The notes below the pieces were generated by a model. The model was not told the DNA's origin. It searched no databases and saw only the letters and a program-made list of their open reading frames with translations. A DNA stretch of 62,595 nucleotides from Clostridiales bacterium. Its GTDB lineage: Bacteria > Bacillota > Clostridia > Oscillospirales > CAG-382. Positions 40,347 through 47,733 of the stretch are shown here, piece after piece; position 1 is the stretch's first letter, and every line of letters starts with the position of its first letter. The translations under genes and the position numbers were made by a program. Location of the stretch: NCBI GenBank assembly GCA_004553575.1, contig SFLA01000003.1:1-62595 (forward strand). Reading direction: 5' to 3'.

Positions 40347-43019
40347 TTATTGTTCTGCGAATACCGTCACCCGAACTGCGCGTACCTGATCTGTTTTGCA
40401 TTCAAAGCACAGTTTGTTTTCGCCCTCGGCGAGACTTACCGTCCGGTATTCATACTTCTCGCGCCCGCCGGTTCCTCCGGTCTGAAGGTATGCCGCGCTT
40501 TTTCCGTTAAGGGTCATTCTGATATCCGTTTGCGTAAGCTCTGAAGTATCGGATATTACGGTAATTCGTAACGTCGCTTTAACGGCTCTCTCGGAATTGA
40601 ACACCGCCTTGCCGTTTGTAATCCCCGCTTCGCAGATAAGCTTTCCCCGCCGCACGGCGGCGTTTCCGGCATTGCGTCCGTCCGCATCCGCGAGCAGGCT
40701 CAGACTTTTAAGCGCAGCGCGGCAGATATTCGCCGCACAGCTCTGTATCGCTCCGCGCGGCAGGCTTCCGTCCTTAAGCGATTCGAGCAGGTTGTCCTCG
40801 CGGGTCTCCGCGTCCGGAGTAACCATATAAATATCGTTTCCCGCCAGCACCATGCCGCGCAGATCGGTCACGCTTTCGTTTCCGTCCGCTCCGCTCAGTT
40901 TTGCCCACCAATCGGTCATAACGAATCCGTCAAACCCGAATCCGTCGCGGAGCAGACCGCGGCACAGCTCTCCGTCGGAGGCTGCCCAGCGCCCGTTGAT
41001 ACGGTTATATGAGGTCATTACCGCACATATGTCGCTCTCGGTAACAGTAATCTCAAAGGGGCGGGCATAAATCTCTCGCACGGCACGCTCGGAAATCACC
41101 GAATCGGCTCTGTGGCGTGAAAACTCCTGGTTGTTTCCCAGAAAATGCTTCACAGCGCCGCTCACACCCGCGGCGGAAAGGCCTCTTGCCACCGCCGCCC
41201 CCATCTTTCCGGCAAGCAGCGGATCCTCCGAAAAGTATTCAAAGTTGCGTCCGCACAGCGGGTCGCGGTGGATGTTAACGCCGGGTCCCAGCAGTATATC
41301 CACTCCGTAGGAGGCAAGCTCGTGTCCGCAGCATTCGTACATGCGCTCCGCCAAAGACGTGTTCCAGGACGCGGCAATGGCTGTCGCGCAGGGATACGCA
41401 AAGCATTTCGAATCGCTCACCATTCTTACTCCGGAGGGACCGTCGGTGCAGCACATGGTCGGTATTCCCTTCGCGCACAGGGAAGGGGTAACACCTCCGT
41501 AAGCCGCAGCGGTGCCGGGAGTGACCTTTGGCGAGCTCATTCCCTCGCCGCGTACTATACAGCACAGCTCCGCATCGCTTAGCTGAGCGATAAAATCGCT
41601 CATCTCCGCCTTGCCGCTTCCGACATCAGCCAGCTTGATTCCGCGGTCTCCGGTTTGCCGTATCTCCTCCGGAAACGGGTCAGGCAGTCTTTCGTCTTTA
41701 AGGGGCGCCGGGACGTACACGGGCTCCCCGCCTCTGTTTTCAAGACGCTCGAACGGCGTTACGGGCGCAAGCTCCTGTCTCAGCCGCTTCAGCACGCGGT
41801 TGTGCTCAAGCGTGAAGGAAAAGGCCTTTTCCGTATTGTCGGAGCTTTCGCCTACATACAGGACATATTCTCCCTTTTCGAGCAGCAGACAGCTTTTGCA
41901 GCCGGTATACCCGCCGTCGTCGTACGATGCAAGCGCCTCGTCCGGTACGGTTATCTTTACGGCGCAGATTTCGTCCGGCTTAAGCAAAGGCGTCTTTTCA
42001 AACCCGCACAGAATCCTTGCGGGCTTTCCGAGCGCTCCACGGGGCTGGGACGCATAGCACTGCACGGTTGCTTTTCCGGCGTATCCGCCGGTGTTCCGCA
42101 CCGTTACCGTAAGCTCGGTCGCGCCGTTTTCACGCCTTGCGTCCGATGGCGTTATGTCGAATTTTGTATAGGAGAGACCGAATCCGAAAGGGAACGCCAC
42201 ATCCTGAGGCGCAAACGTCAGATAGTACCTGTATCCGACGTAAATGTCCTCGGCGTATACGTTTCTCTCCGGGTTTCCGAAGTTGTTTTTTGTGGGAGCG
42301 GCGTCATATGATACCGGTATCGTATCGGGCAGATGTCCGCTCGGGCAGAACCGTCCCGTAAGCAGACCCGCAGCGGCAGTGCCGCCTTCTATTCCCGCCT
42401 GCCACAGCAGAAGTACCGCATCGGCGAGGTCAGTCCACGAGGTGTCTATGATACCGCATACATTAAGAAGCACGCACACGCTGCGGAAATGTTTTCTCAG
42501 CATGGTCAGAACATCGGACTCGGCGTCGGAAAGATAATAACTGCCTTTTTCCGGAACGCAGTCGCTGTCCTCGCCCGCCGTACGGGCAATCACCATAACG
42601 GCAACCCCGCACCGTTTTGCCGCCTCCGATATCATCGCTTCGTCCGGAACGGGCTCGCTCTGTGAATGCGGGTGTGTCCAGCCGTTCCCGGAGTCATACG
42701 GATTCATTGCGCAGAAATCGTCGTAATACTTTTCCGTATCCCCGTCGAGCATTACTCCCGCGTGCTTAAGCGAATCAAATATATTGGTAACGTACGGCGG
42801 GTTAACGCGGCCTCCGCTTCCCGTTCCCGAAAACAGATAGTGCTTCTGCATTCTGCCGAACACGCAGACTCTGTCGTGCTTCCCCAGCGGCAGTGTGTTC
42901 TTTTCGTTTTTAAGCAGCACCGCGCCTTCAGCCGCGCATTCAAGCGCATAAGGAGCCGAATCCGAGTAATAATATTTTCTTTTCCCGGTAAGGTATTCGT
43001 ATGCGATTCCGGTATTCAT
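40347..43019 (-). CDS. GH3 beta-glucosidase-like protein with reversed domain order
   Basis: Family GH3 glycoside hydrolase of 890 residues. The usual C-terminal alpha/beta sandwich comes first (AECAAEGAVLLKNEKNTLPL, then GSGGRVNPPYVTN and MVIARTAGEDSD). The fibronectin-III-like domain follows (~295-400). The (beta/alpha)8-type domain comes last, with the nucleophile in DGFVMTDWWAKLSG and the substrate blocks GPGVNIHRDPLCGRNFEYFSEDP and VKHFLGNNQEFSRH. This order is known for some rumen and gut beta-glucosidases. No signal peptide is present, so it should work in the cytoplasm. I use ATG 43019 after GAGAGGTG; a GTG three codons earlier is possible. It heads the operon with the PHP and metallopeptidase genes. 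Confidence 0.92.
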   Translation of the reverse strand: MNTGIAYEYLTGKRKYYYSDSAPYALECAAEGAVLLKNEKNTLPLGKHDRVCVFGRMQKHYLFSGTGSGGRVNPPYVTNIFDSLKHAGVMLDGDTEKYYDDFCAMNPYDSGNGWTHPHSQSEPVPDEAMISEAAKRCGVAVMVIARTAGEDSDCVPEKGSYYLSDAESDVLTMLRKHFRSVCVLLNVCGIIDTSWTDLADAVLLLWQAGIEGGTAAAGLLTGRFCPSGHLPDTIPVSYDAAPTKNNFGNPERNVYAEDIYVGYRYYLTFAPQDVAFPFGFGLSYTKFDITPSDARRENGATELTVTVRNTGGYAGKATVQCYASQPRGALGKPARILCGFEKTPLLKPDEICAVKITVPDEALASYDDGGYTGCKSCLLLEKGEYVLYVGESSDNTEKAFSFTLEHNRVLKRLRQELAPVTPFERLENRGGEPVYVPAPLKDERLPDPFPEEIRQTGDRGIKLADVGSGKAEMSDFIAQLSDAELCCIVRGEGMSSPKVTPGTAAAYGGVTPSLCAKGIPTMCCTDGPSGVRMVSDSKCFAYPCATAIAASWNTSLAERMYECCGHELASYGVDILLGPGVNIHRDPLCGRNFEYFSEDPLLAGKMGAAVARGLSAAGVSGAVKHFLGNNQEFSRHRADSVISERAVREIYARPFEITVTESDICAVMTSYNRINGRWAASDGELCRGLLRDGFGFDGFVMTDWWAKLSGADGNESVTDLRGMVLAGNDIYMVTPDAETREDNLLESLKDGSLPRGAIQSCAANICRAALKSLSLLADADGRNAGNAAVRRGKLICEAGITNGKAVFNSERAVKATLRITVISDTSELTQTDIRMTLNGKSAAYLQTGGTGGREKYEYRTVSLAEGENKLCFECKTDQVRAVRVTVFAEQ

Positions 43020-43040
43020 TCGCCTCACCTCTCAATCCCG

Positions 43041-43069
43041 ATTTTAACAGACCGAATCCCGTAAGTCAA
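43041..43069 (-). promoter_or_regulatory. promoter of the GH3 operon
   Basis: Reverse strand TTGACT (43069-43064) and TAAAAT (43046-43041), 17-base spacer. Confidence 0.75.
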
Positions 43070-43092
43070 CAAATTTATTAACATCTTGTATA

Positions 43093-43121
43093 TTGAACCG
43101 GAGTACGGTATTAAGTATAAT
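43093..43121 (+). promoter_or_regulatory. promoter of the hemolysin III-like gene
   Basis: TTGAAC (43093-43098) and TATAAT (43116-43121), 17-base spacer, divergent from the GH3 promoter. Confidence 0.7.
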
Positions 43122-43153
43122 GGGTTATCGTCGTTAACCGGAGGTGTTCGCCG

Positions 43154-43822
43154 TTGCGCACAAAACTCTCAGAACGTCTTCTTCCGGATTATTCCCGCGG
43201 TGAAGAGATATTCAACATGGTGTCCCACATAGTGGGAGCCGCATTCGGTATCGCCGTGCTCGCCGTCTGTGTGACTGTATCCGCTGTAAGAGGGAATGTA
43301 TGGGGCGTGGTTTCTTCTGCCGTCTACGGGGTGTCCATGATTCTTCTTTACTGTATGTCCAGTATATATCACGGCCTTCGTCCCGGAACCGGCAAGAAGG
43401 TGCTTCAGGTGCTCGATCACTGCACCATATATCTGCTGATTGCCGGAACCTACACACCTATAGCCCTCTGCGCGCTCCGCCCAGAATACCCCGCCGTCGG
43501 TTGGGTGGTATTCGGCGTGGAATGGGGCTGCGCCGCCCTGGCGGTCACCCTTACCGCTATAGATTTAAGGCAGTTCCGGGTGTTTTCAATGGTGTGCTAT
43601 ATCGTTATGGGCTGGGCGATAATCTTCGCAATAGTCCCAACGGTTAAGGTACTCACTGTTGACGGATTTATGTATCTGCTCGGCGGCGGACTTTTGTATA
43701 CAATCGGCGCGGTGCTGTACGGTATCGGTTCAAAGCGCCGCTATATGCATAACGCCTTCCACGTTTTTGTTTTGCTGGGAAGCGCACTTCAGTTTGTCGG
43801 AATACTGCTTTACGTACTTTAA
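43154..43822 (+). CDS. hemolysin III family (PAQR-type) membrane protein, TTG start
   Basis: Seven-helix membrane protein of 222 residues in the YqfA/hemolysin III group, related to PAQR receptors. Conserved metal/active-site residues appear in EEIFNMVSHIVGAAFG, SSIYHGLRPGTG, LDHCTIYLLIAGTYTP and the C-terminal HNAFHVFVLLGS. The start is TTG 43154, seven bases after GGAGGTG. Molecular function is not settled for this family (suggested hydrolase or membrane-lipid role). A thioesterase gene follows after 18 bases. Confidence 0.9.
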   Translation: MRTKLSERLLPDYSRGEEIFNMVSHIVGAAFGIAVLAVCVTVSAVRGNVWGVVSSAVYGVSMILLYCMSSIYHGLRPGTGKKVLQVLDHCTIYLLIAGTYTPIALCALRPEYPAVGWVVFGVEWGCAALAVTLTAIDLRQFRVFSMVCYIVMGWAIIFAIVPTVKVLTVDGFMYLLGGGLLYTIGAVLYGIGSKRRYMHNAFHVFVLLGSALQFVGILLYVL

Positions 43823-43840
43823 TTCTGGGAGGAACCGAAT

Positions 43841-44242
43841 ATGGAACTCAAACCGGGAATAACCGGCAGCTCGGAATCCTTTGTTACCCGTTCTCAAACC
43901 GCCCGCAGCATGGACAGCGGAGCGCTCGAGGTTTTTGCAACCCCCGCGATGATCGCCGGGATGGAATCGCTTTGCCTGCACACGGCGGAGCCGTATCTCG
44001 ATCCGGGTACGACCACCGTCGGAACCCGACTTGAGATATCTCACCTGTCACCGACGCCCGAGGGCGCTCCCGTCAGGTACGAGTGCACCCTTACGTCGGT
44101 CGAGGGAAGAAAGCTCGTCTTTTCCGTCGCCGCATACGATCATTGCGGACTTATCGGAGAGGGGATACACGAACGGTATATCGTCACCGTCGGAAGCTTC
44201 ACCGCGAAGGTGTCCGCAAAAGCGGAAAAAATCCCGGTATAA
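43841..44242 (+). CDS. hotdog-fold thioesterase, FlK-like
   Basis: Thioesterase of 133 residues similar to the fluoroacetyl-CoA thioesterase-like family: FATPAMIAGMESLC carries the catalytic acidic residue, and TVGTRLEISHLSPTPEG carries the Thr/His region of the hotdog active site. It probably cleaves a small acyl-CoA. It follows the hemolysin III-like gene by 18 bases. The last codons and stop form part of its terminator hairpin. Confidence 0.85.
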   Translation: MELKPGITGSSESFVTRSQTARSMDSGALEVFATPAMIAGMESLCLHTAEPYLDPGTTTVGTRLEISHLSPTPEGAPVRYECTLTSVEGRKLVFSVAAYDHCGLIGEGIHERYIVTVGSFTAKVSAKAEKIPV

Positions 44243-44256
44243 GCGGGATTTTTTGC
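44226..44256 (+). terminator. terminator whose loop contains the thioesterase stop codon
   Basis: AAAAATCCCG and CGGGATTTTTT pair around GTATAAG; the TAA stop codon (44240-44242) is in the loop. Confidence 0.85.
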
Positions 44257-44275
44257 TTTTTGTGCGTTTTTACCC

Positions 44276-44304
44276 TTGAAAATCCGCGCGTTTTCCGCTA
44301 TAAT
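44276..44304 (+). promoter_or_regulatory. carD promoter
   Basis: TTGAAA (44276-44281) and TATAAT (44299-44304), 17-base spacer, 34 bases before the ATG. Confidence 0.8.
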
Positions 44305-44338
44305 ATTAACGGAATAAGCGGAAGGGAAAGGCGTAAAA

Positions 44339-44854
44339 ATGGATTATTCAAAGGGCGAGCATGTCGTGTACGGATCGAACGGCGTTTGCCTTATCGAGGA
44401 CATATCGTCCCGCAGCTACCCCGGCGACGGGCCAGAGCGCACGTATTACACACTGAGGCCGCTTAACAGCCCTTCGTCAACCCTGTATGTCCCTGCGGAC
44501 AACGAGCAGCTTTGCGCACGTATCCGCCGCGTCCTGACTCCCGAACAGGTCGAGAGCATTGTGGCCGGAACAAAAGGCGATAAGATGGAATGGAACGACG
44601 ACCGCAAGCAGCGGATCGCCGGCTTCCGCGATCTTATTAACCGCGGCGATATCCGCGGTATAATACTCATGGCCTGCTGCATATACAACAAGCGTATATC
44701 CCTGCGCGGGCTCGGCAAGCATCTTTCCGACGCCGACGAGCATATGCTTCGTTCGGCGGAGCGTATGGTGGACGGGGAGCTTTCCTGGTCGCTGGGAATA
44801 CCCGAGTCACAGGTCGGCAGCTATATAAGGGGTGTACTCGGCATCGCCGATTAA
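44339..44854 (+). CDS. CarD family transcription regulator
   Basis: CarD/CdnL-type protein of 171 residues that binds RNA polymerase and stabilises open promoter complexes. The N-terminal RNAP-interaction Tudor-like domain is clear: YSKGEHVVYGSNGVCLIEDI, RTYYTLRPL and SSTLYVPADN. The C-terminal helical DNA-binding part follows (NRGDIRGIILMACCIYNKR, HMLRSAERMVDGELSWSLG). It is a single-gene unit with promoter and terminator. Confidence 0.92.
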   Translation: MDYSKGEHVVYGSNGVCLIEDISSRSYPGDGPERTYYTLRPLNSPSSTLYVPADNEQLCARIRRVLTPEQVESIVAGTKGDKMEWNDDRKQRIAGFRDLINRGDIRGIILMACCIYNKRISLRGLGKHLSDADEHMLRSAERMVDGELSWSLGIPESQVGSYIRGVLGIAD

Positions 44855-44869
44855 CCTCAGGCAAACAGC

Positions 44870-44904
44870 AACAGCCCGCATGCTTTACAAGGCGGGCTGT
44901 TTCG
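44870..44904 (+). terminator. terminator after carD
   Basis: AACAGCCCGC pairs with GCGGGCTGTT around a 12-base loop, then a T-containing tail. Confidence 0.75.
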
Positions 44905-44934
44905 GTATATTCACAACGGAGGTGTACAGAAATA

Positions 44935-45537
44935 ATGAGTTTTCGCATCATCACCGTAAGCCGCGAGTTCGGCAGCGGAGGACACACGGTTGCGGAGCAT
45001 GTGGCGTCCCGGTTGGGTGTACCTATATACGACAAGGATCTGGTACTCCGTATTGCCAAGGAAACCGGATTCGCCCCGCAGTATGTCGAGGAGGAAAGCG
45101 AATATGCACGCAGTAAGAGCGTGTGGTCGTACGCCTTCGCCGCTCCGGGAGTTCCGGGAATAATGGGCGGCATGACGGCGCCGGATTATCTTTGGGTAAT
45201 GCAGCGAAAGGTCATTCTCGATCTTGCCGAAAAGGAGGAATGCGTTATCGTCGGACGGTGCGCCGATTTCATTCTGCGCGATCGGACCGATTGTCTTAAC
45301 GTGTTCGTGCACGCCTCACCGTCCTTCCGCGCCTCCCGCATAGTCGAACTTTACGGCGAGAGCGAGGATCCGCCCGAAAAGCGCCTTGCCGATAAAGACG
45401 CAAAGCGCCGTGCACATTACCGCCATTTTACCGGCGGCGTGTGGGGAATGTCCGATAATTATCAGCTTTCGCTCGACAGCGGAGTACTCGGAATAGACCG
45501 CTGTACCGATATTATCGTTTCGGTTGCACGCGGCTGA
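44935..45537 (+). CDS. cytidylate kinase-like family protein
   Basis: P-loop kinase-like protein of 200 residues of the AAK/cytidylate kinase-like family common in Firmicutes. It has the characteristic start IITVSREFGSGGHTVAEHVA (phosphate-binding loop), GVPIYDKDLVLRIAKETG, the CVIVGRCADFIL block and a C-terminal YHLSLDS-like phrase (NYQLSLDSGVLGIDRC). The true substrate of the family is not firmly known; a nucleotide or small-molecule kinase is likely. GGAGGTG lies upstream. It converges with the trmO fusion gene. Confidence 0.88.
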   Translation: MSFRIITVSREFGSGGHTVAEHVASRLGVPIYDKDLVLRIAKETGFAPQYVEEESEYARSKSVWSYAFAAPGVPGIMGGMTAPDYLWVMQRKVILDLAEKEECVIVGRCADFILRDRTDCLNVFVHASPSFRASRIVELYGESEDPPEKRLADKDAKRRAHYRHFTGGVWGMSDNYQLSLDSGVLGIDRCTDIIVSVARG

Positions 45538-45547
45538 TAAGCTCCGT

Positions 45548-46549
45548 TTATGATATCGATATCACGGTAAGCGTGCCGCCGTCAACCGTGAAACGCACTT
45601 CTTTCCCGCAATATTTGAATCCGTATTCCCGTCCCGGATCTTCTATATACTGCGGGCGGGGGTCCTGCTCCAGCGCGTCGGTAAGCGCCCTTTCCTCGTC
45701 CGGTGTCAATACTCCCTTTGCTTTATCCGTAAGGACCGCAGTCAGCCTGCGGTCTTTGTTTTCATCTGCAAATCCGCCCGCCGCGCCGGATATCGAGTCG
45801 GCAAAGGGCAGGTAGGGCTTTATGTCGTATACCGGTGTACCGTCCGTCATGTCCGCGCCGGTGCAGCTTATAATTCCCCGCTCCGGGTCGATTTTATCAA
45901 TCTTCATTGCGGTAAGACCTATGGGGTTGGGTCTGAACGGCGACCTTGTGGCAAATACTCCCATTCTCCTGTTGCCGCCGAGTCTCGGAGGTCTGACCGT
46001 AGGCGACCAGCCCTCGCGCTCCGCAAGCGAAAAGCCCCATATAACCCAGATATGCGAAAACCCTTCAAGCCCGCGCAAAGCCTCCGGCACACTGTATTCC
46101 GGCATAAGAACAATGTCCGCCTTTACCTCGGATATCCCGCTTCCCTGTCTCGGAAGTCCGAACTTGTCCGGGAAAGAATTCTTAACGTGCGCAATCACCT
46201 TTATGTCCGGCGCGACCGTCCGTATGCCGATACCTATCACCCCGTATTCACGCTCGCGTTCGGGAGTGTATATGCCGTACATTGCGTTAACCGCATCGTC
46301 GATTCTCATGCCGCGGCATCCGATTGCGGCACAGCCCACCTCCTCGAAAAGTCCGCGGAAGGTTGCGTTGCGGTGCAGGGAGGTCACAACCGTCCTTATA
46401 CTGCCGTTCCCGCCGGACTCGCGGAATATTATCCGGTCTCCGACCGCAACGGAGAGTCTTTTTTCGTCGTACAGCCTTACTTCAACCGTTTTGCTTCCCG
46501 CCGCAACCGCGGCAAAAGGCTTGGGATCGAGCCGCATCTCGTGTATCAT
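45548..46549 (-). CDS. ASCH domain fused to TrmO-like tRNA methyltransferase
   Basis: Fusion of 333 residues. Residues ~1-108 are an ASCH (PUA-like RNA-binding) domain: MRLDPKPFAAVAAGSKTVEVR, VGDRIIFRES, EVGCAAIGCRG. Residues ~115-333 are TrmO, which methylates t6A37 of tRNA to m6t6A. Its marks are KNSFPDKFGLPRQ, ALRGLEGFSHIWVIWGF, RMGVFATRSPFRPNPIGLT, VYDIKPYLP and the C-terminal domain that starts near LTPDEERALTDALEQDPRPQ. Both parts look intact. The ASCH domain could present the tRNA anticodon loop. GAGGTG lies six bases before the ATG. Confidence 0.9.
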   Translation of the reverse strand: MIHEMRLDPKPFAAVAAGSKTVEVRLYDEKRLSVAVGDRIIFRESGGNGSIRTVVTSLHRNATFRGLFEEVGCAAIGCRGMRIDDAVNAMYGIYTPEREREYGVIGIGIRTVAPDIKVIAHVKNSFPDKFGLPRQGSGISEVKADIVLMPEYSVPEALRGLEGFSHIWVIWGFSLAEREGWSPTVRPPRLGGNRRMGVFATRSPFRPNPIGLTAMKIDKIDPERGIISCTGADMTDGTPVYDIKPYLPFADSISGAAGGFADENKDRRLTAVLTDKAKGVLTPDEERALTDALEQDPRPQYIEDPGREYGFKYCGKEVRFTVDGGTLTVISIS

Positions 46550-46565
46550 GACTTCACCTCACCGT

Positions 46566-46594
46566 ATTTTAACACGCCGCTTTATGTATTTCAA
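46566..46594 (-). promoter_or_regulatory. promoter of the ASCH-TrmO gene
   Basis: Reverse strand TTGAAA (46594-46589) and TAAAAT (46571-46566), 17-base spacer. Its -35 box lies two bases from that of the opposite promoter. Confidence 0.75.
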
Positions 46595-46596
46595 CC

Positions 46597-46625
46597 TTGA
46601 CTTTAAGTGCAGTAACTGTTACAAT
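46597..46625 (+). promoter_or_regulatory. promoter of the methyltransferase-GH20 pair
   Basis: TTGACT (46597-46602) and TACAAT (46620-46625), 17-base spacer. Transcription should begin near 46632, so coding cannot start at the upstream codon at 46597. Confidence 0.75.
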
Positions 46626-46638
46626 CGGACGGAAGGGG

Positions 46639-47733
46639 ATGAGCCTTTTAGTGAAAGTACTGCTTTCGCCCTCGGATGCCGCCCGGCTTATGCGTCTCGA
46701 AAAGACCAGACAGCTTAATTTCCGAGTCCTGCGGCTGTATGCCGATTATCTGAATTACGACCCGCGCTTTGTCACTCCGGAGACTCTGGATATGCTTATA
46801 AAAGACTGCGGTGTAACCCCGGAGCAGGCGTTCTGCGGGGCGCTGTCCGCGCTGTTCGGTCTGGACTGCGACGCCAGTGCCGACGACCGGATAATTTCAC
46901 GCAAATATCTTAACGGTTCAGTAGCCTGTCTCGACCCGGCTCCGTACCGCAGTCAGCCGTATATCCGCACGGTGTCGTTTCCGGAATCGTCCTCCGGAGA
47001 TTGGGAGCTTACCCACGGGAGCATAGCCCCCTGCGAAGGCTTTATTTACAACGATATAACCGTTATGCCGGATTACACCGAGCTGCCGCGTCTGGGCTTC
47101 TTCAGGAGCGAATACACCTTTCCGTCGGTCAGACAGGGCGGAAGGGAATGGATGACCCTTGCTCCGAATGAGACGGCAACCCTCGCCTCCGCCGTGTCGG
47201 GCTGCTTCGGCAGGGTAATCACCTTCGGATTGGGACTGGGCTATTTTGCCTTTATGGCCTCCGGGAAGGACTGCGTTTCGTCCGTCACGGTAATCGAAAA
47301 AGACGAAAATGCAATCAAGCTGTTCCGGGAATGCATACTTCCTCATTTTCCGCACCGCGATAAGATCACAGTGATATGTGCCGACGCCTTTGAATATGCG
47401 CGCAACGATATGCCGGGTGCCGGATATGATTATGCGCTGGCGGATATATGGCACGATCTTTCGGACGGCTTTTCGCCGTATATCCGTTTCCGCCGCCTCG
47501 CTCTGCTTACCCCCGGTACCGTATGGTCGTTCTGGCTGGAGGGAACAATGCTGTCCCACCTTCGATGGCTTATCTTCGACCGTCTGCGCGAAAGCTTCGA
47601 ATCAGGCGAGAGTGTTTTCGACGGCGGCGAAGATATTACTTCATTTGCCCGTATATCCGACATACTGTCTGACGACAGTCTGCGTATTACTGCCAGTAAA
47701 ATAAGAGAAGAAAAAGGGAGAATTATGCTATGA
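46639..47733 (+). CDS. SAM-dependent methyltransferase-like protein
   Basis: Protein of 364 residues. An N-terminal helical part is followed by a Rossmann domain with a SAM-type loop VITFGLGLGYFAFMAS, the acidic strand end VTVIEKDENAIKLF (ribose-binding Asp/Glu), ICADAFEYA and YDYALADIWHD. This layout matches class I methyltransferases such as the spermidine-synthase-like group, but no substrate motif is decisive. Transcription seems to start at ~46632, so I use ATG 46639 (directly after AAGGGG); GTG 46651 has a better-spaced binding site and is a real alternative. The last four bases overlap the GH20 start. Confidence 0.65.
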   Translation: MSLLVKVLLSPSDAARLMRLEKTRQLNFRVLRLYADYLNYDPRFVTPETLDMLIKDCGVTPEQAFCGALSALFGLDCDASADDRIISRKYLNGSVACLDPAPYRSQPYIRTVSFPESSSGDWELTHGSIAPCEGFIYNDITVMPDYTELPRLGFFRSEYTFPSVRQGGREWMTLAPNETATLASAVSGCFGRVITFGLGLGYFAFMASGKDCVSSVTVIEKDENAIKLFRECILPHFPHRDKITVICADAFEYARNDMPGAGYDYALADIWHDLSDGFSPYIRFRRLALLTPGTVWSFWLEGTMLSHLRWLIFDRLRESFESGESVFDGGEDITSFARISDILSDDSLRITASKIREEKGRIML

